Positions 8,880-18,673 of a stretch of DNA of 64,000 nucleotides are shown here, piece by piece; position 1 is the stretch's first letter; the number at the start of each line of letters is the position of its first letter. The notes beneath the pieces are model-generated. The model saw only the letters and a program-made list of their open reading frames with translations. It searched no databases and had not been told where the DNA came from. Made by a program: the position numbers and the translations under genes. Source of the stretch: DASXRA01 sp963737425 (lineage in GTDB: Bacteria > Actinomycetota > Actinomycetes > Mycobacteriales > Jatrophihabitantaceae); assembly GCA_963737425.1 (NCBI GenBank), contig CAVTSX010000009.1, forward strand, positions 1,426,001-1,490,000, written 5' to 3'.

Positions 8880-8894
8880 ATAGTCACTGACTAT
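8880..8894. promoter_or_regulatory. LysR-type operator (T-N11-A) between lysR and sdhC
   Basis: ATAGT-CACTG-ACTAT is a perfect 5-bp inverted repeat with a 5-base centre, and its second T and second-last A give the T-N11-A spacing of LTTR boxes. It lies 12 bases before the LysR start and 47 bases before sdhC, where both autoregulation and sdh control are possible. Confidence 0.65.
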
Positions 8895-8941
8895 CGAAAT
8901 TAGAGGCATGATCTGTTTCCCCTCTGAGCGCGCGGCGCCTA

Positions 8942-9705
8942 ATGTCGGCGAACGTGTTCATGACGAAGCCGGTGGCGCCGGCGGTCGATGCGGGCCACCC
9001 GATGCCGACGCCCGAGAAGGCGAAGCGACGTAGCAGTCTCGCGGCCCTGTGGCACAGCTCGATCGGCAAGAAGTGGGTAATGGCGATCACCGGCCTGCTG
9101 ATGATGGCGTTCCTGCTGCTCCACATGCTGGGCAACCTGAAGATCTTCTTCGGCCCGCAGGACTTCACCGCCTACGCCGCCTGGCTGCGCACCATCGGCG
9201 AGCCGGTGCTGCACGGCGCCTGGTACCTGTGGATCCAGCGCTTCGTGCTGTTCATCGCGGTGCTGCTGCACGTGACCGCAGCGGTCCAACTCTCCCGGCG
9301 TGATCTCAAAGCCCGCCCGGTGAAGTACGTACACGGGCAGCGGCCGCAGGCCAGCTTCGCGACGAACACCATGCGCTACGGCGGCATCATCCTGGCGCTG
9401 TTCGTCGTCTGGCACTTGCTGGACCTGACCGCGGGCGTGACCCCCGACGGTCACTTCCACGAGGGGCACGTCTACCAGAACGTCTACAACGACTTCCAGC
9501 ACTGGTGGAGCAACCTGATCTACCTGCTGGCGATGGCGATGCTGGGCCTGCACATCAACCACGGCTTCTGGAGCGCCTCCCAGACGCTCGGCATCAACAA
9601 ACCGACGCGGGACAAGGTGATCAAGGCGACCGGATCGACCCTCGCGGTCGCCGTCTCGGTCGGCTTCATGACGGTCCCGATCGGCGTCATGACGGGAATC
9701 GTCAA

Positions 9706-9709
<4 letters not shown>
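8942..9709 (+). CDS. sdhC: succinate dehydrogenase cytochrome b subunit (class B, SdhC)
   Basis: A 255-residue integral membrane subunit that anchors the succinate dehydrogenase/fumarate reductase complex and passes electrons through two hemes b to quinone. Five hydrophobic segments are visible, with histidines placed for heme ligation, for instance in FLLLHMLGNL, LLHVTAAVQL, VVWHLLDLT and GLHINHGFWS. The single large cytochrome subunit matches the cytochrome b558 family used by actinobacteria and Bacteroidetes (no separate SdhD). ATG 8942 or the in-frame ATG 8960 could be the start. It overlaps sdhA by 4 bases (ATGA). Confidence 0.93.
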
Positions 9710-11639
<1,930 letters not shown>

Positions 11640-11643
<4 letters not shown>

Positions 11644-12386
11644 AGATCACCGTCCGAGTCTGGCGCCAGCCCGGTCCCGACACCGCCGGGCGGCTCGTCG
11701 ACTACGAGGTCGACGGCGTCACCGAGGACATGTCATTCCTGGAGATGCTCGACATCCTCAACGAGCAGCTCATCCTCTCCGGGCAGGAGCCGGTTGCCTT
11801 CGACCACGACTGCCGCGAGGGCATCTGCGGTTCCTGCGGCATGGTCATCAACGGCCGGGCCCACGGGCCGGTGCAGACGACGACCTGCCAGCTGCACATG
11901 CGCGAGTTCTCTGACGGCGACGTCATCGAGGTCGAGCCGTGGCGGGCCCGCGCCTTCCCGGTGATCAAGGACCTCGTCGTCGACCGCTCGGCTTTCGACC
12001 GGATCATCCAATCCGGCGGCTTCATCACCGCACCGACCGGCGCCGCCCCCGAGGCCCACGCCACGCCGGTGTCCAAGCCAGACGCCGACCGCGCCTTCGA
12101 GAACGCCACGTGCATCGGCTGCGGCGCCTGCGTCGCCGCCTGCCCGAACGGCTCGGCGATGCTATTCACCGCAGCCAAGGTCGCACACCTGAACGCGCTG
12201 CCCCAGGGCCAGCCCGAGCGGGAGTCCCGCGTCCTGTCCATGGTCGCGACCATGGACGCTGAAGGCTTCGGTGGCTGCACCAACAGCGGCGAGTGCGTGA
12301 ACGCCTGCCCGAAGGGGATCGCGCTCTTCAGCATCGCCAACCTCAACCGCGAGTATCTACGGGCCAACCGGCGAGGCGTGAAATGA
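11640..12386 (+). CDS. sdhB: succinate dehydrogenase iron-sulfur subunit
   Basis: A 248-residue protein that relays electrons from FAD to the cytochrome subunit. The N-terminal ferredoxin domain has the [2Fe-2S] ligands in CREGICGSCGMVING plus a distal cysteine in QTTTC. The C-terminal domain carries CIGCGACVAACPNG for [4Fe-4S] and CTNSGECVNACPKGI for the remaining cluster. The pattern matches the short class B SdhB/FrdB type. ATG start overlaps sdhA. The IS630 element inserted only 40 bp after the stop, so the native terminator may have been displaced. Confidence 0.95.
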
Positions 12387-12426
12387 GCTGTGCCGGCGAG
12401 TCTGGGCGACAGACCTTGATGACCTA

Positions 12427-12449
12427 GTGTCGTGCGCCATTAATTCGTG
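12427..12449 (+). repeat. IS630 left terminal inverted repeat
   Basis: It begins GTGTCGTGCGCCATTAATTC and continues three more bases. It is the exact reverse complement of 13541-13563 and is preceded by the target TA. Confidence 0.92.
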
Positions 12450-12471
12450 GTGAAAGTTGTAGGGTTGGCCG

Positions 12472-13566
12472 GTGGCGAGGACGGGGCGGCCGAAGGCGTC
12501 GTTGGTGTTGAGCGATGCGGAGCGGGAGCAGTTGTTGCGGTGGTCGCGGCGGCGGAAGTCGGCGGCGGGGCTGGCGTTGCGGTCGCGGATCGTGTTGGCG
12601 TGTGCGGTGCCGGGGGCGTTGAACACGCAGGTTGCGGCCGCTGTTGGGGTGGCGCCGAACACGGTGAACAAGTGGCGTCGACGGTTCGTTGCTGATCGGT
12701 TGGACGGGCTGGTCGATGAGCCGCGGCCGGGGCGCCCGCCGGTGGTCAGGGTGGATCAGGTGGAACAGGTCATCGTGGCCACGCTTGAGTCCACGCCGCC
12801 GAACGCGACGCATTGGTCGCGGGCGAAGATGGCCGAGCGCAGCGGGCTGTCCAGGTCGACGATCGGGCGGATCTGGAAGGCGTTCGAGCTCAAGCCGCAC
12901 CGTGTCGAGACGTTCAAGCTGTCCACCGACCCGTTGTTCGTGGACAAGGTCTTCGACGTGGTCGGGCTCTATCTCAACCCGCCCGACGGTGCGGTGGTGC
13001 TGTGCGTGGATGAGAAGTCCCAGGTACAGGCACTGGCCCGCTCCCAGCCGGCGTTGCCGATGATGGCGGGCATGCCCGAGCGGCGCACCCATGATTACGT
13101 CCGGCACGGTGTCACCAGCCTGTTCGCGGCGTTCAACACCGCCGACGGCACCGTGATCAGCTCCTTGCACCGCCGGCACCGCACGATCGAGTTCAAGAAG
13201 TTCCTGGCCAAGATCGATACCGAGGTCCCCGGCCATCTCGACGTGCACCTGGTGGCCGACAACTACGGCACCCACAAGAGCCCGGCGATCAAGGCATGGC
13301 TCGCCGCCCATCCACGCTTCCACATGCACCACACGCCGACCTACTCCAGCTGGATCAACCAGGTCGAACGCTGGTTCGCCTACCTCACCAGCGACCTGCT
13401 GCAACGCGGCGACCACCGCAGCGTGCCCGCATTGGAGAAAGACATCCGATCTTGGATCAACAACTGGAACGAGAACCCGAAGCCGTTCATCTGGACCAAG
13501 ACCGCCGACCAGATCCTCGAATCACTCGGCCGACTTATCGCACGAATTAATGGCGCACGACACTAG
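12472..13566 (+). CDS. IS630-family transposase
   Basis: A 364-residue DDE transposase. The N-terminal half has two helix-turn-helix units (TQVAAAVGVAPNTVNKWRRR and AERSGLSRSTIGRIWKAF). The catalytic half shows the first aspartate in VVLCVDEKSQVQA, the second in VHLVADNYGTHKS and the final acidic residue in YSSWINQVERWFAYL, i.e. the DDE triad. GTG start at 12472 lies 23 bases inside the left repeat. The frame reads through the whole right inverted repeat (the last residues are RINGARH), and the stop TAG is supplied by the duplicated TA target plus the flanking G. Confidence 0.94.
   Translation: MARTGRPKASLVLSDAEREQLLRWSRRRKSAAGLALRSRIVLACAVPGALNTQVAAAVGVAPNTVNKWRRRFVADRLDGLVDEPRPGRPPVVRVDQVEQVIVATLESTPPNATHWSRAKMAERSGLSRSTIGRIWKAFELKPHRVETFKLSTDPLFVDKVFDVVGLYLNPPDGAVVLCVDEKSQVQALARSQPALPMMAGMPERRTHDYVRHGVTSLFAAFNTADGTVISSLHRRHRTIEFKKFLAKIDTEVPGHLDVHLVADNYGTHKSPAIKAWLAAHPRFHMHHTPTYSSWINQVERWFAYLTSDLLQRGDHRSVPALEKDIRSWINNWNENPKPFIWTKTADQILESLGRLIARINGARH
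13541..13563 (-). repeat. IS630 right terminal inverted repeat
   Basis: Perfect inverted copy of the left end. It is translated as the last residues of the transposase and is followed by the target TA and then G. Confidence 0.92.
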
Positions 13567-13604
13567 CTGTTGCTGGCCATTGACGGTGATTCTGTTGGTG
13601 TGAG

Positions 13605-13967
13605 CTATTCGGCTCGTAGCGTTGCTGTGGCCTCGCGTGCGGCCAGGACTTGCGGGACGTGCTCTTCGGCCCATTTCCGTACTGCCCGCAACGGCTCCAG
13701 GAGCGAGCGTCCGAGTTCGGTGAGTTGGTATTCGACGCGGGGTGGGTGTTCGTCGAACTCAGTGCGAGCGACTAGTCCGTCGTCTTCCATGGAGCGCAAC
13801 GTCTCTGCGAGCACTTTTGGTGTGACGCCCTGGATACGTGCGACCAGGCTGGTGAATCTCATCGGCCCGTCTTCCAGCGCGTTGACGATGAACACAGTCC
13901 AGCGCGCACCAATGCGATGAAGCACCACACGCGACGGGCAGCTCGCGGACATGACGTTGTACGGCAT
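13605..13967 (-). CDS. HxlR-family transcriptional regulator
   Basis: A 120-residue winged-helix regulator. It has the HxlR signature: a near-N-terminal cysteine (MSASCPSRVVLHRIGARWTV), then LEDGPMRFTSLVARIQGVTPKVLAETLRSMEDDGLV as the DNA-recognition unit, then the wing YQLTELGRSLLEPL. The cysteine fits redox- or electrophile-sensing members of the family. It is divergent from an SDR gene across 82 bp that contain a 12-bp palindrome, so it probably represses that gene and itself. Confidence 0.9.
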   Translation of the reverse strand: MPYNVMSASCPSRVVLHRIGARWTVFIVNALEDGPMRFTSLVARIQGVTPKVLAETLRSMEDDGLVARTEFDEHPPRVEYQLTELGRSLLEPLRAVRKWAEEHVPQVLAAREATATLRAE

Positions 13968-13993
13968 GCTCAGCTTTCCTCGGTTACGTTGAA

Positions 13994-14005
13994 GTCACTA
14001 GTTAC
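13994..14005. promoter_or_regulatory. candidate HxlR operator
   Basis: GTCACTAGTTAC fits the palindrome GTNACTAGTNAC with an ACTAGT core. It lies between the divergent HxlR and SDR genes, 26 bases from the HxlR start. HxlR regulators usually bind such inverted repeats in their own promoter. This is the only good palindrome in the gap. Confidence 0.5.
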
Positions 14006-14049
14006 CTTTCCATACCGTGGTCGTCGTGACCATGGAATGGGAGAACAAC

Positions 14050-14718
14050 ATGACCGGAACTCTCGCTCATCAGAGCGTTCTCATCGTCGGAGGGACGCAG
14101 CGTCTGGGCGGGGCGATCGCGGCCGCGGCCGCAGCAGACGGAGCTCTCGTGACGGTCTCGTCGCACGCACCGCAAGCCGAGGGCGTTCTGCGTCTGGATC
14201 TGCGCGATGAGCCGTCGATCGCGGCAGCAGCCGACCAGATCGGCCCAGTGGACCATATCGTCTCGACCGCATCGATGACATACAGTGCTCCGATCCGCGA
14301 GATGGAGCTGCCGCGGGTGCTGGACGCGATTGCGGCAAAGGCCCTCGGCCCGTTGCTTCTGGCCAAGCACTTCGAGATCCGCCGATCCCTCACCCTGTTC
14401 TCCGGACAGGTCGCATGGCGCCCCGGAGCCGGTACATACTCCACGGGCATCGCTAACGGTGCCGTCGCGTTCGCGGCACAGCACCTGGCTGCCGAGCTCG
14501 CCCCGGTACGCGTCAACGCGATCTCACCCGGGATCATCGACTCCGGGCTCTGGGACTCCCACGGCGCGCAGAAGGCCGCATTCCTTGACCGCGCCTCTGC
14601 ACGCACACTGGTCGGCACGACCGGAACCGTTCAGGATGTCGTCGATGCCGTGCTGTGGATCATGACGGCCAGCTTCCTCACCGGTGAGACCGTGCGTCTC
14701 GACGGCGGAAGACGGTGA
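14050..14718 (+). CDS. SDR-family oxidoreductase with an atypical active site
   Basis: A 222-residue short-chain dehydrogenase/reductase. It has a variant cofactor loop GGTQRLGGAIA near the N-terminus, a catalytic serine region (LTLFSGQVAW), and a C-terminal SFLTGETVRLDGGRR typical of the family. The catalytic YxxxK motif reads YSTGI, so the lysine is replaced by isoleucine. The protein may be catalytically altered or a binding/regulatory homologue. ATG 14050 is preferred because GGGAG stands 6 bases upstream; ATG 14032 and GTG 14017 are also in frame. It is probably under the divergent HxlR regulator. Confidence 0.8.
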   Translation: MTGTLAHQSVLIVGGTQRLGGAIAAAAAADGALVTVSSHAPQAEGVLRLDLRDEPSIAAAADQIGPVDHIVSTASMTYSAPIREMELPRVLDAIAAKALGPLLLAKHFEIRRSLTLFSGQVAWRPGAGTYSTGIANGAVAFAAQHLAAELAPVRVNAISPGIIDSGLWDSHGAQKAAFLDRASARTLVGTTGTVQDVVDAVLWIMTASFLTGETVRLDGGRR

Positions 14719-14818
14719 CGCCCAAGAGCCCAGTCATGCCACCGGCCACACGGCGTGCGCGGTGGCCAACCGCCCGCCTCCCGACGGCCCACGTCAACAA
14801 CGTCCTGGCCTCGTACAC

Positions 14819-15688
14819 CTAGCTGGCGGAGGCGGCGCCGGCGAGAGCGGACAGGACGGCAGCCGTCGCCGGCGGGTCGGGAGGTTCGCCGTAGGTCGCG
14901 GCATAGACGTGGCGGTCTGCGCCGGTGAGCTTCGTGGCGATGATTCCCTTGGTGCGGTGGGCGCGAAGAGCCAGACCAGGAATGGTCGTCACGCCCAGAC
15001 CGGTGGCTACCAGGGACTGCATAACGACCAAGTCGTCGCTGGTGTAGGCGATCTTGGGTGTGAAGCCCTGCTTCGCGCAGAGGTCGAGCAGGTGGCTGCG
15101 ACACCGTTCGCATCCGGCGATCCAGGTCGACTCGCGCAACCGGGCAAGGGTGCTGCCTCGGCGAGTCGACAGCAGGTAGATCGGGTCATCGAGCAGATGG
15201 TGCAGGCGAATCCCGTCGGGTTCGGGAGCTGTCTCGGCGTAGCGGAAGATGACTGCGATGTCGATCTTCCCGGAGCGCAGCATCTGCAGACCTTCGGCCG
15301 GGTGGACGTCGGTAAGACTGATCTGCAGCCCCGGATGCTTACTCGCAAGAGCGGTCATGGCCCGGGGAAACAGCGAGCCGATCGCGGACGAGAACCCGGC
15401 CAGCCGTACCTTGCCCGCGTTCAGCCCGACGTGCGCGGACAGCTCCGCGTCGGCGGCATCAACCCGTCCGATGATTTCCGCGGCGCGGTCGGCGAGCAGC
15501 CGGCCGGCTTCGGTGAGGCGGATGCCTCTGCCGACGCGTTGCAGCAACTGGGCGCCGGTCTCGGCCTCCAGCCGGGCGAGGTGGTGGCTGACCGACGGCT
15601 GCGAGTAGTGCAGCGCCTTGGCCGCCTCGGTAACCGAGCCGTGCCGGGCCACAGCGTCGATGATGCGAAGGCGAGCGAGATCGAGCAT
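14819..15688 (-). CDS. LysR-type transcriptional regulator
   Basis: A 289-residue LTTR. The DNA-binding helices are IIDAVARHGSVTEAAKALHY and QPSVSHHLARLEAETG. The effector-binding domain follows, with a CERCRSHLLDLC segment whose three cysteines could sense redox state. It is divergent from a cysteine-dioxygenase-like gene across 75 bp that contain a perfect 5-5-5 palindrome, so it is probably that gene's regulator. The ligand is unknown; a sulfur-containing compound is a reasonable guess from the neighbour. Confidence 0.9.
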   Translation of the reverse strand: MLDLARLRIIDAVARHGSVTEAAKALHYSQPSVSHHLARLEAETGAQLLQRVGRGIRLTEAGRLLADRAAEIIGRVDAADAELSAHVGLNAGKVRLAGFSSAIGSLFPRAMTALASKHPGLQISLTDVHPAEGLQMLRSGKIDIAVIFRYAETAPEPDGIRLHHLLDDPIYLLSTRRGSTLARLRESTWIAGCERCRSHLLDLCAKQGFTPKIAYTSDDLVVMQSLVATGLGVTTIPGLALRAHRTKGIIATKLTGADRHVYAATYGEPPDPPATAAVLSALAGAASAS

Positions 15689-15704
15689 GTATTAACTCTA
15701 GCTA

Positions 15705-15719
15705 TGAGTACATGACTCA
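15705..15719. promoter_or_regulatory. LysR-type operator upstream of the cysteine-dioxygenase-like gene
   Basis: TGAGT-ACATG-ACTCA is a perfect inverted repeat. A second half-site ATGAGT stands about 30 bases further towards the plus-strand gene (15736-15741), as in the paired recognition and activation sites of LTTR promoters. Confidence 0.6.
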
Positions 15720-15763
15720 ATTGGCATTAGACGTCATGAGTTCCGGCGCGCACGCTGGCTGAC

Positions 15764-16303
15764 ATGAACACGACGACACTCACCAGTCAACCGGGCCTCC
15801 CATCGAAGACGCACCGCGAAGACCTGTCGGGCCTGCTGACCGGAGTGCGCACCGCCGTCGCGGCCCACGCCGACTGGTCAGGCACGGCGGCGCTCGTCGC
15901 CGACCAGCTACGCCTGCACCTGCCCACTCCCGACGTGCTGAGCGCTGAACGACGGCTCGGATCCCCGGACGGCTATCGCAGCCACACCCTGCACGTCGAA
16001 CCGGACGGCTCCTTCTCGGTAATCGCCCTGGTCTGGCGACCAGGTCAGATCACGCGGATCCACGACCACGTCACCTGGTGCGTGTTCGGTGTCATCCAGG
16101 GCATCGAGCACGAGGAGTTGTTCGACGAGAACCTCAACTTGCTCGGCACGAGCGACAACCACGTCGGCGACGTCAGCGGCTTCGCGCCTCCCGGCGACAT
16201 CCACCGGGTCCACAACACCGCGGCGTCTACCGCGATATCCATCCACATATACGGCACCGACGTCACCCGCATCGGATCCAGCGTCCGGCGCTACTACGAC
16301 TGA
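15764..16303 (+). CDS. cupin, cysteine dioxygenase type I family
   Basis: A 179-residue cupin-fold protein of the cysteine-dioxygenase-like group. The first cupin motif is ITRIHDHVTWCVFGVIQGIEHE, with two histidines as iron ligands; the second is GDIHRVHNTAASTAISIHIYG, with the third histidine. The N-terminal helix region matches bacterial CDO-like metal-dependent enzymes. These oxidise thiols such as cysteine or 3-mercaptopropionate to sulfinates with O2; I cannot tell the substrate. The cysteine in HVTWC is not the mammalian Cys-Tyr cofactor position with any certainty. The divergent LysR gene is its likely regulator. Confidence 0.82.
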   Translation: MNTTTLTSQPGLPSKTHREDLSGLLTGVRTAVAAHADWSGTAALVADQLRLHLPTPDVLSAERRLGSPDGYRSHTLHVEPDGSFSVIALVWRPGQITRIHDHVTWCVFGVIQGIEHEELFDENLNLLGTSDNHVGDVSGFAPPGDIHRVHNTAASTAISIHIYGTDVTRIGSSVRRYYD

Positions 16304-16538
16304 CCTGCGCTCGTCGGATTTCGTTCATGCTGCGCGGGTGATGCTCAGTCTCGGACTGAGTGAGGACACTGTGCCAACTGCGCAATGCCGTCAGAAGGGC
16401 CTGGGGGTGATTGAATCAGCCAGTCCGGATGACCGGTCAAGAGCGAGCAACATCTGCGGTCGTCGTGTTGTGCGAGTGCGCCCGTCGTGCTCAGCAGCAC
16501 GATGGATTCCGCCTCGTCGTGGAGCCTGAGGGGGCTGT

Positions 16539-17423
16539 GTGATTGCGCCAAGGCCAGACGCGAGCTGGACGCCAGCCCATTGGAGCCCTGCATGGGACCA
16601 GGGCACGCATCGCGTGGCGGCGCAGAGGCCGTCCGGGTTCTCGTCTGAGCGCCTTGCTCGGCTGATCCGCTCGTGGCCGGTGGAGCACGTTGTGCGGTTT
16701 ACGGCGAGTACGTCCGACACCGATCGTCGCTCGGCGGTCGCCGCCGTTGGCCTGGATCTTCTTGACGCTCGGCTGCGGCAGGTGGTCCTCTTCGACACAC
16801 CTGATCTCGCCCTCACCCGGCGGGGCATCACGCTGTGGGTGACGCGAACTCGTCGCAGACCCGCCAGCGCGGGGATCACGTTCCACCCGTGGGGTACCGG
16901 TCTGCTGGTCGCACCGGATCAGCCCGTTACCGACGTGCGCAAAGACATTCATGACTTTGCGCTTGAAATTGACGCCGTGCCCGGCGGCTATACGTGCGCA
17001 GCGACGCGGAGGAGAACCCTCGACGACGTCGAACTCAAGGACACACTCGCCGGCCGACGGCCGGTGGGCAAGCTGTATGCGAAGGATCAGCGAACACTCC
17101 TCAGACGGCTCACGTCGGACGAGTTCCGATTCGACAATCTGCTGATCCTCGGCCCGATCAACGTGTTCAGAATGAGATTCGCGCGCGCGGGATTCGACCG
17201 CTCGGGCTTCGCGGAATTGTGGAATTACCCCGATGACTCGCGAATCCTCAAACTCACCACAAAATGCAGTCTCGCAGCCGTCTTCGACGTCGCCGCCGCA
17301 ACCCGTTCACTCCTCGACGCGCATGGCATGGCCGGTCTCGCAGAGCCACAGCGCAGCACCACCATCGCGCTTGAACGGCTCGCAGGTGCGCAAAGGGAAG
17401 CGGACCACGGAGTCGCGCCATGA
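16539..17423 (+). CDS. CYTH/adenylate-cyclase-like protein, degenerate N-terminal motif
   Basis: A 294-residue protein that resembles the actinobacterial CYTH-like group often labelled adenylate cyclase. The conserved core includes RQVVLFDTPDLALTRRGI (residues 80-97), EIDAVPGGYTC, VGKLYAKDQRTLL, LGPINVFRMRF and ELWNYPDDSRILKLTTKC. CYTH proteins fold as a tunnel that binds triphosphates or polyphosphate. The usual ExExK strand is degenerate here (EHVVRF), and the central K-x-R strand is also poorly kept, so catalysis is doubtful. GTG start with AGGGGG just upstream. It precedes a PPK2 gene by 251 bp, which supports a link with polyphosphate. Confidence 0.65.
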   Translation: MIAPRPDASWTPAHWSPAWDQGTHRVAAQRPSGFSSERLARLIRSWPVEHVVRFTASTSDTDRRSAVAAVGLDLLDARLRQVVLFDTPDLALTRRGITLWVTRTRRRPASAGITFHPWGTGLLVAPDQPVTDVRKDIHDFALEIDAVPGGYTCAATRRRTLDDVELKDTLAGRRPVGKLYAKDQRTLLRRLTSDEFRFDNLLILGPINVFRMRFARAGFDRSGFAELWNYPDDSRILKLTTKCSLAAVFDVAAATRSLLDAHGMAGLAEPQRSTTIALERLAGAQREADHGVAP

Positions 17424-17674
17424 CCAGTGCCCACAACGCACGAACCCCGAGCACCGCCCGGAACATGGACGCCACGCCCGAACTCTGACGGCGCCAGGCC
17501 GGCATTGGCCCCGCCCGGACAAACCTCGGACGTCACCCGCGCAGGGTGACGACTCCCCTGCCCACACGCGCAATCCTGGCATCGCGGGCCGCGCCCGCCG
17601 GTGTGGGCCTGGGCGCCGGCACTCGCGCGGCGGCGGGGGCCGGCTTGTCCCGACCAAGAAAGGACGGGCCAGCC

Positions 17675-18640
17675 ATGGCCGATAAGAGAGCAAAGAACAT
17701 CGCGGAGCTCATCAAGCCGCTGCGGGTCAAGCCGGGATCGAAGGTGGATCTCGTCAAGGACTTCGACCCCGGATACAAGGCGGACTTCCTCAAGAAGAAG
17801 GACGGCGTCGAGCTCTTGCAGACAGGAATCGCGATGCTCGCCGACTACCAGCGACGCCTGGCCGCGCAGGACACCTACGGCGTGCTTGTCTGTCTGCAGG
17901 CACTCGACGCAGGCGGCAAGGACGGCACGATCCGCCATGTCATGAGCGGCGTGAATCCTCAGGGCGTGCAGGTCAGCGGGTTCAAAGTTCCCTCTGCTGA
18001 AGAGCTCGACCACGACTACCTCTGGCGCTACGCCTGCCGCCTGCCCCGGCGCGGTGAGATCGGGATCTTCAACCGCTCCCACTACGAGGAAGTCCTTGTC
18101 GTGCGCGTGCATCCGGAGAACCTGGATCGGCAGCGGTTGCCCCGGTCGGCAAAGGGCAAGGGCGTATGGGACCGCCGGTACCGGGAGATCAACGACTGGG
18201 AGCACTACCTGACCGACAACGGCATCATGGTGGTGAAGCTGTTCTTGAACCTGTCGAAGGAGGAGCAGCGGATTCGGTTCCTCAAGCGGGTCGACGTACC
18301 GGAACGCAATTGGAAGTTCTCCGCGGCCGACGCGCGGGAACGGCAGCGGTGGGATGACTACCAGAAGGCGTTCTCGCAGATGTTGTCGGCGACCAGTACG
18401 GACTGGGCGCCCTGGTACGTCATCCCGGCCGACCGCAAGTGGTTCGCGCGCATCTGTGCGGCTGCGGTGCTGGCCCACACGCTGGTGGAAATCGATCCCC
18501 GGTATCCGGATGTGAGCCCGGAGGCCCGAACGGCTTTGCGCGCTGCCAAGGAAGCGCTCGAGGCCGAGGCGCCCCAAGGCGCGGCAGCCGACCCATACGC
18601 AGCCAAGCAGCAGAAACAGGCCGACAAGGAGAAGACGTAA
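17675..18640 (+). CDS. polyphosphate kinase 2 family, polyphosphate:nucleotide phosphotransferase
   Basis: A 321-residue PPK2. This family moves phosphate between polyphosphate and nucleoside mono- or diphosphates. Walker A is LDAGGKDGTI (residues 77-86), the Walker B/lid region includes IGIFNRSHYEEVLVVRVHPE, and the conserved arginine-rich lid is near GVWDRRYREINDWEHYL. WAPWYVIPADRKWFAR is also family-typical. One-domain length and sequence suit class I or III (ADP- or AMP/ADP-phosphorylating), which I cannot separate. ATG 17675 is chosen because AAAGGA precedes it; a GTG at 17546 is in frame. It is followed after 33 bp by a P-type ATPase and is likely in one operon with it. Confidence 0.9.
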   Translation: MADKRAKNIAELIKPLRVKPGSKVDLVKDFDPGYKADFLKKKDGVELLQTGIAMLADYQRRLAAQDTYGVLVCLQALDAGGKDGTIRHVMSGVNPQGVQVSGFKVPSAEELDHDYLWRYACRLPRRGEIGIFNRSHYEEVLVVRVHPENLDRQRLPRSAKGKGVWDRRYREINDWEHYLTDNGIMVVKLFLNLSKEEQRIRFLKRVDVPERNWKFSAADARERQRWDDYQKAFSQMLSATSTDWAPWYVIPADRKWFARICAAAVLAHTLVEIDPRYPDVSPEARTALRAAKEALEAEAPQGAAADPYAAKQQKQADKEKT

Positions 18641-18673
18641 GCCGTCCGGGCCAGAGGAGCGCAGATCGGAGGC

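Larger units (their letters stand above)
12427..13563 (+). mobile_element. IS630-family insertion sequence, complete
   Basis: The element is bounded by perfect 23-bp terminal inverted repeats (12427-12449 and 13541-13563) and flanked by TA on both sides (12425-12426 and 13564-13565), the TA target duplication expected of IS630/Tc1-type elements. The outer bases are C on the left and G on the right, so the original target was CTAG. Length is 1137 bp with one transposase ORF. Intact repeats and ORF suggest a recent insertion. Confidence 0.93.
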
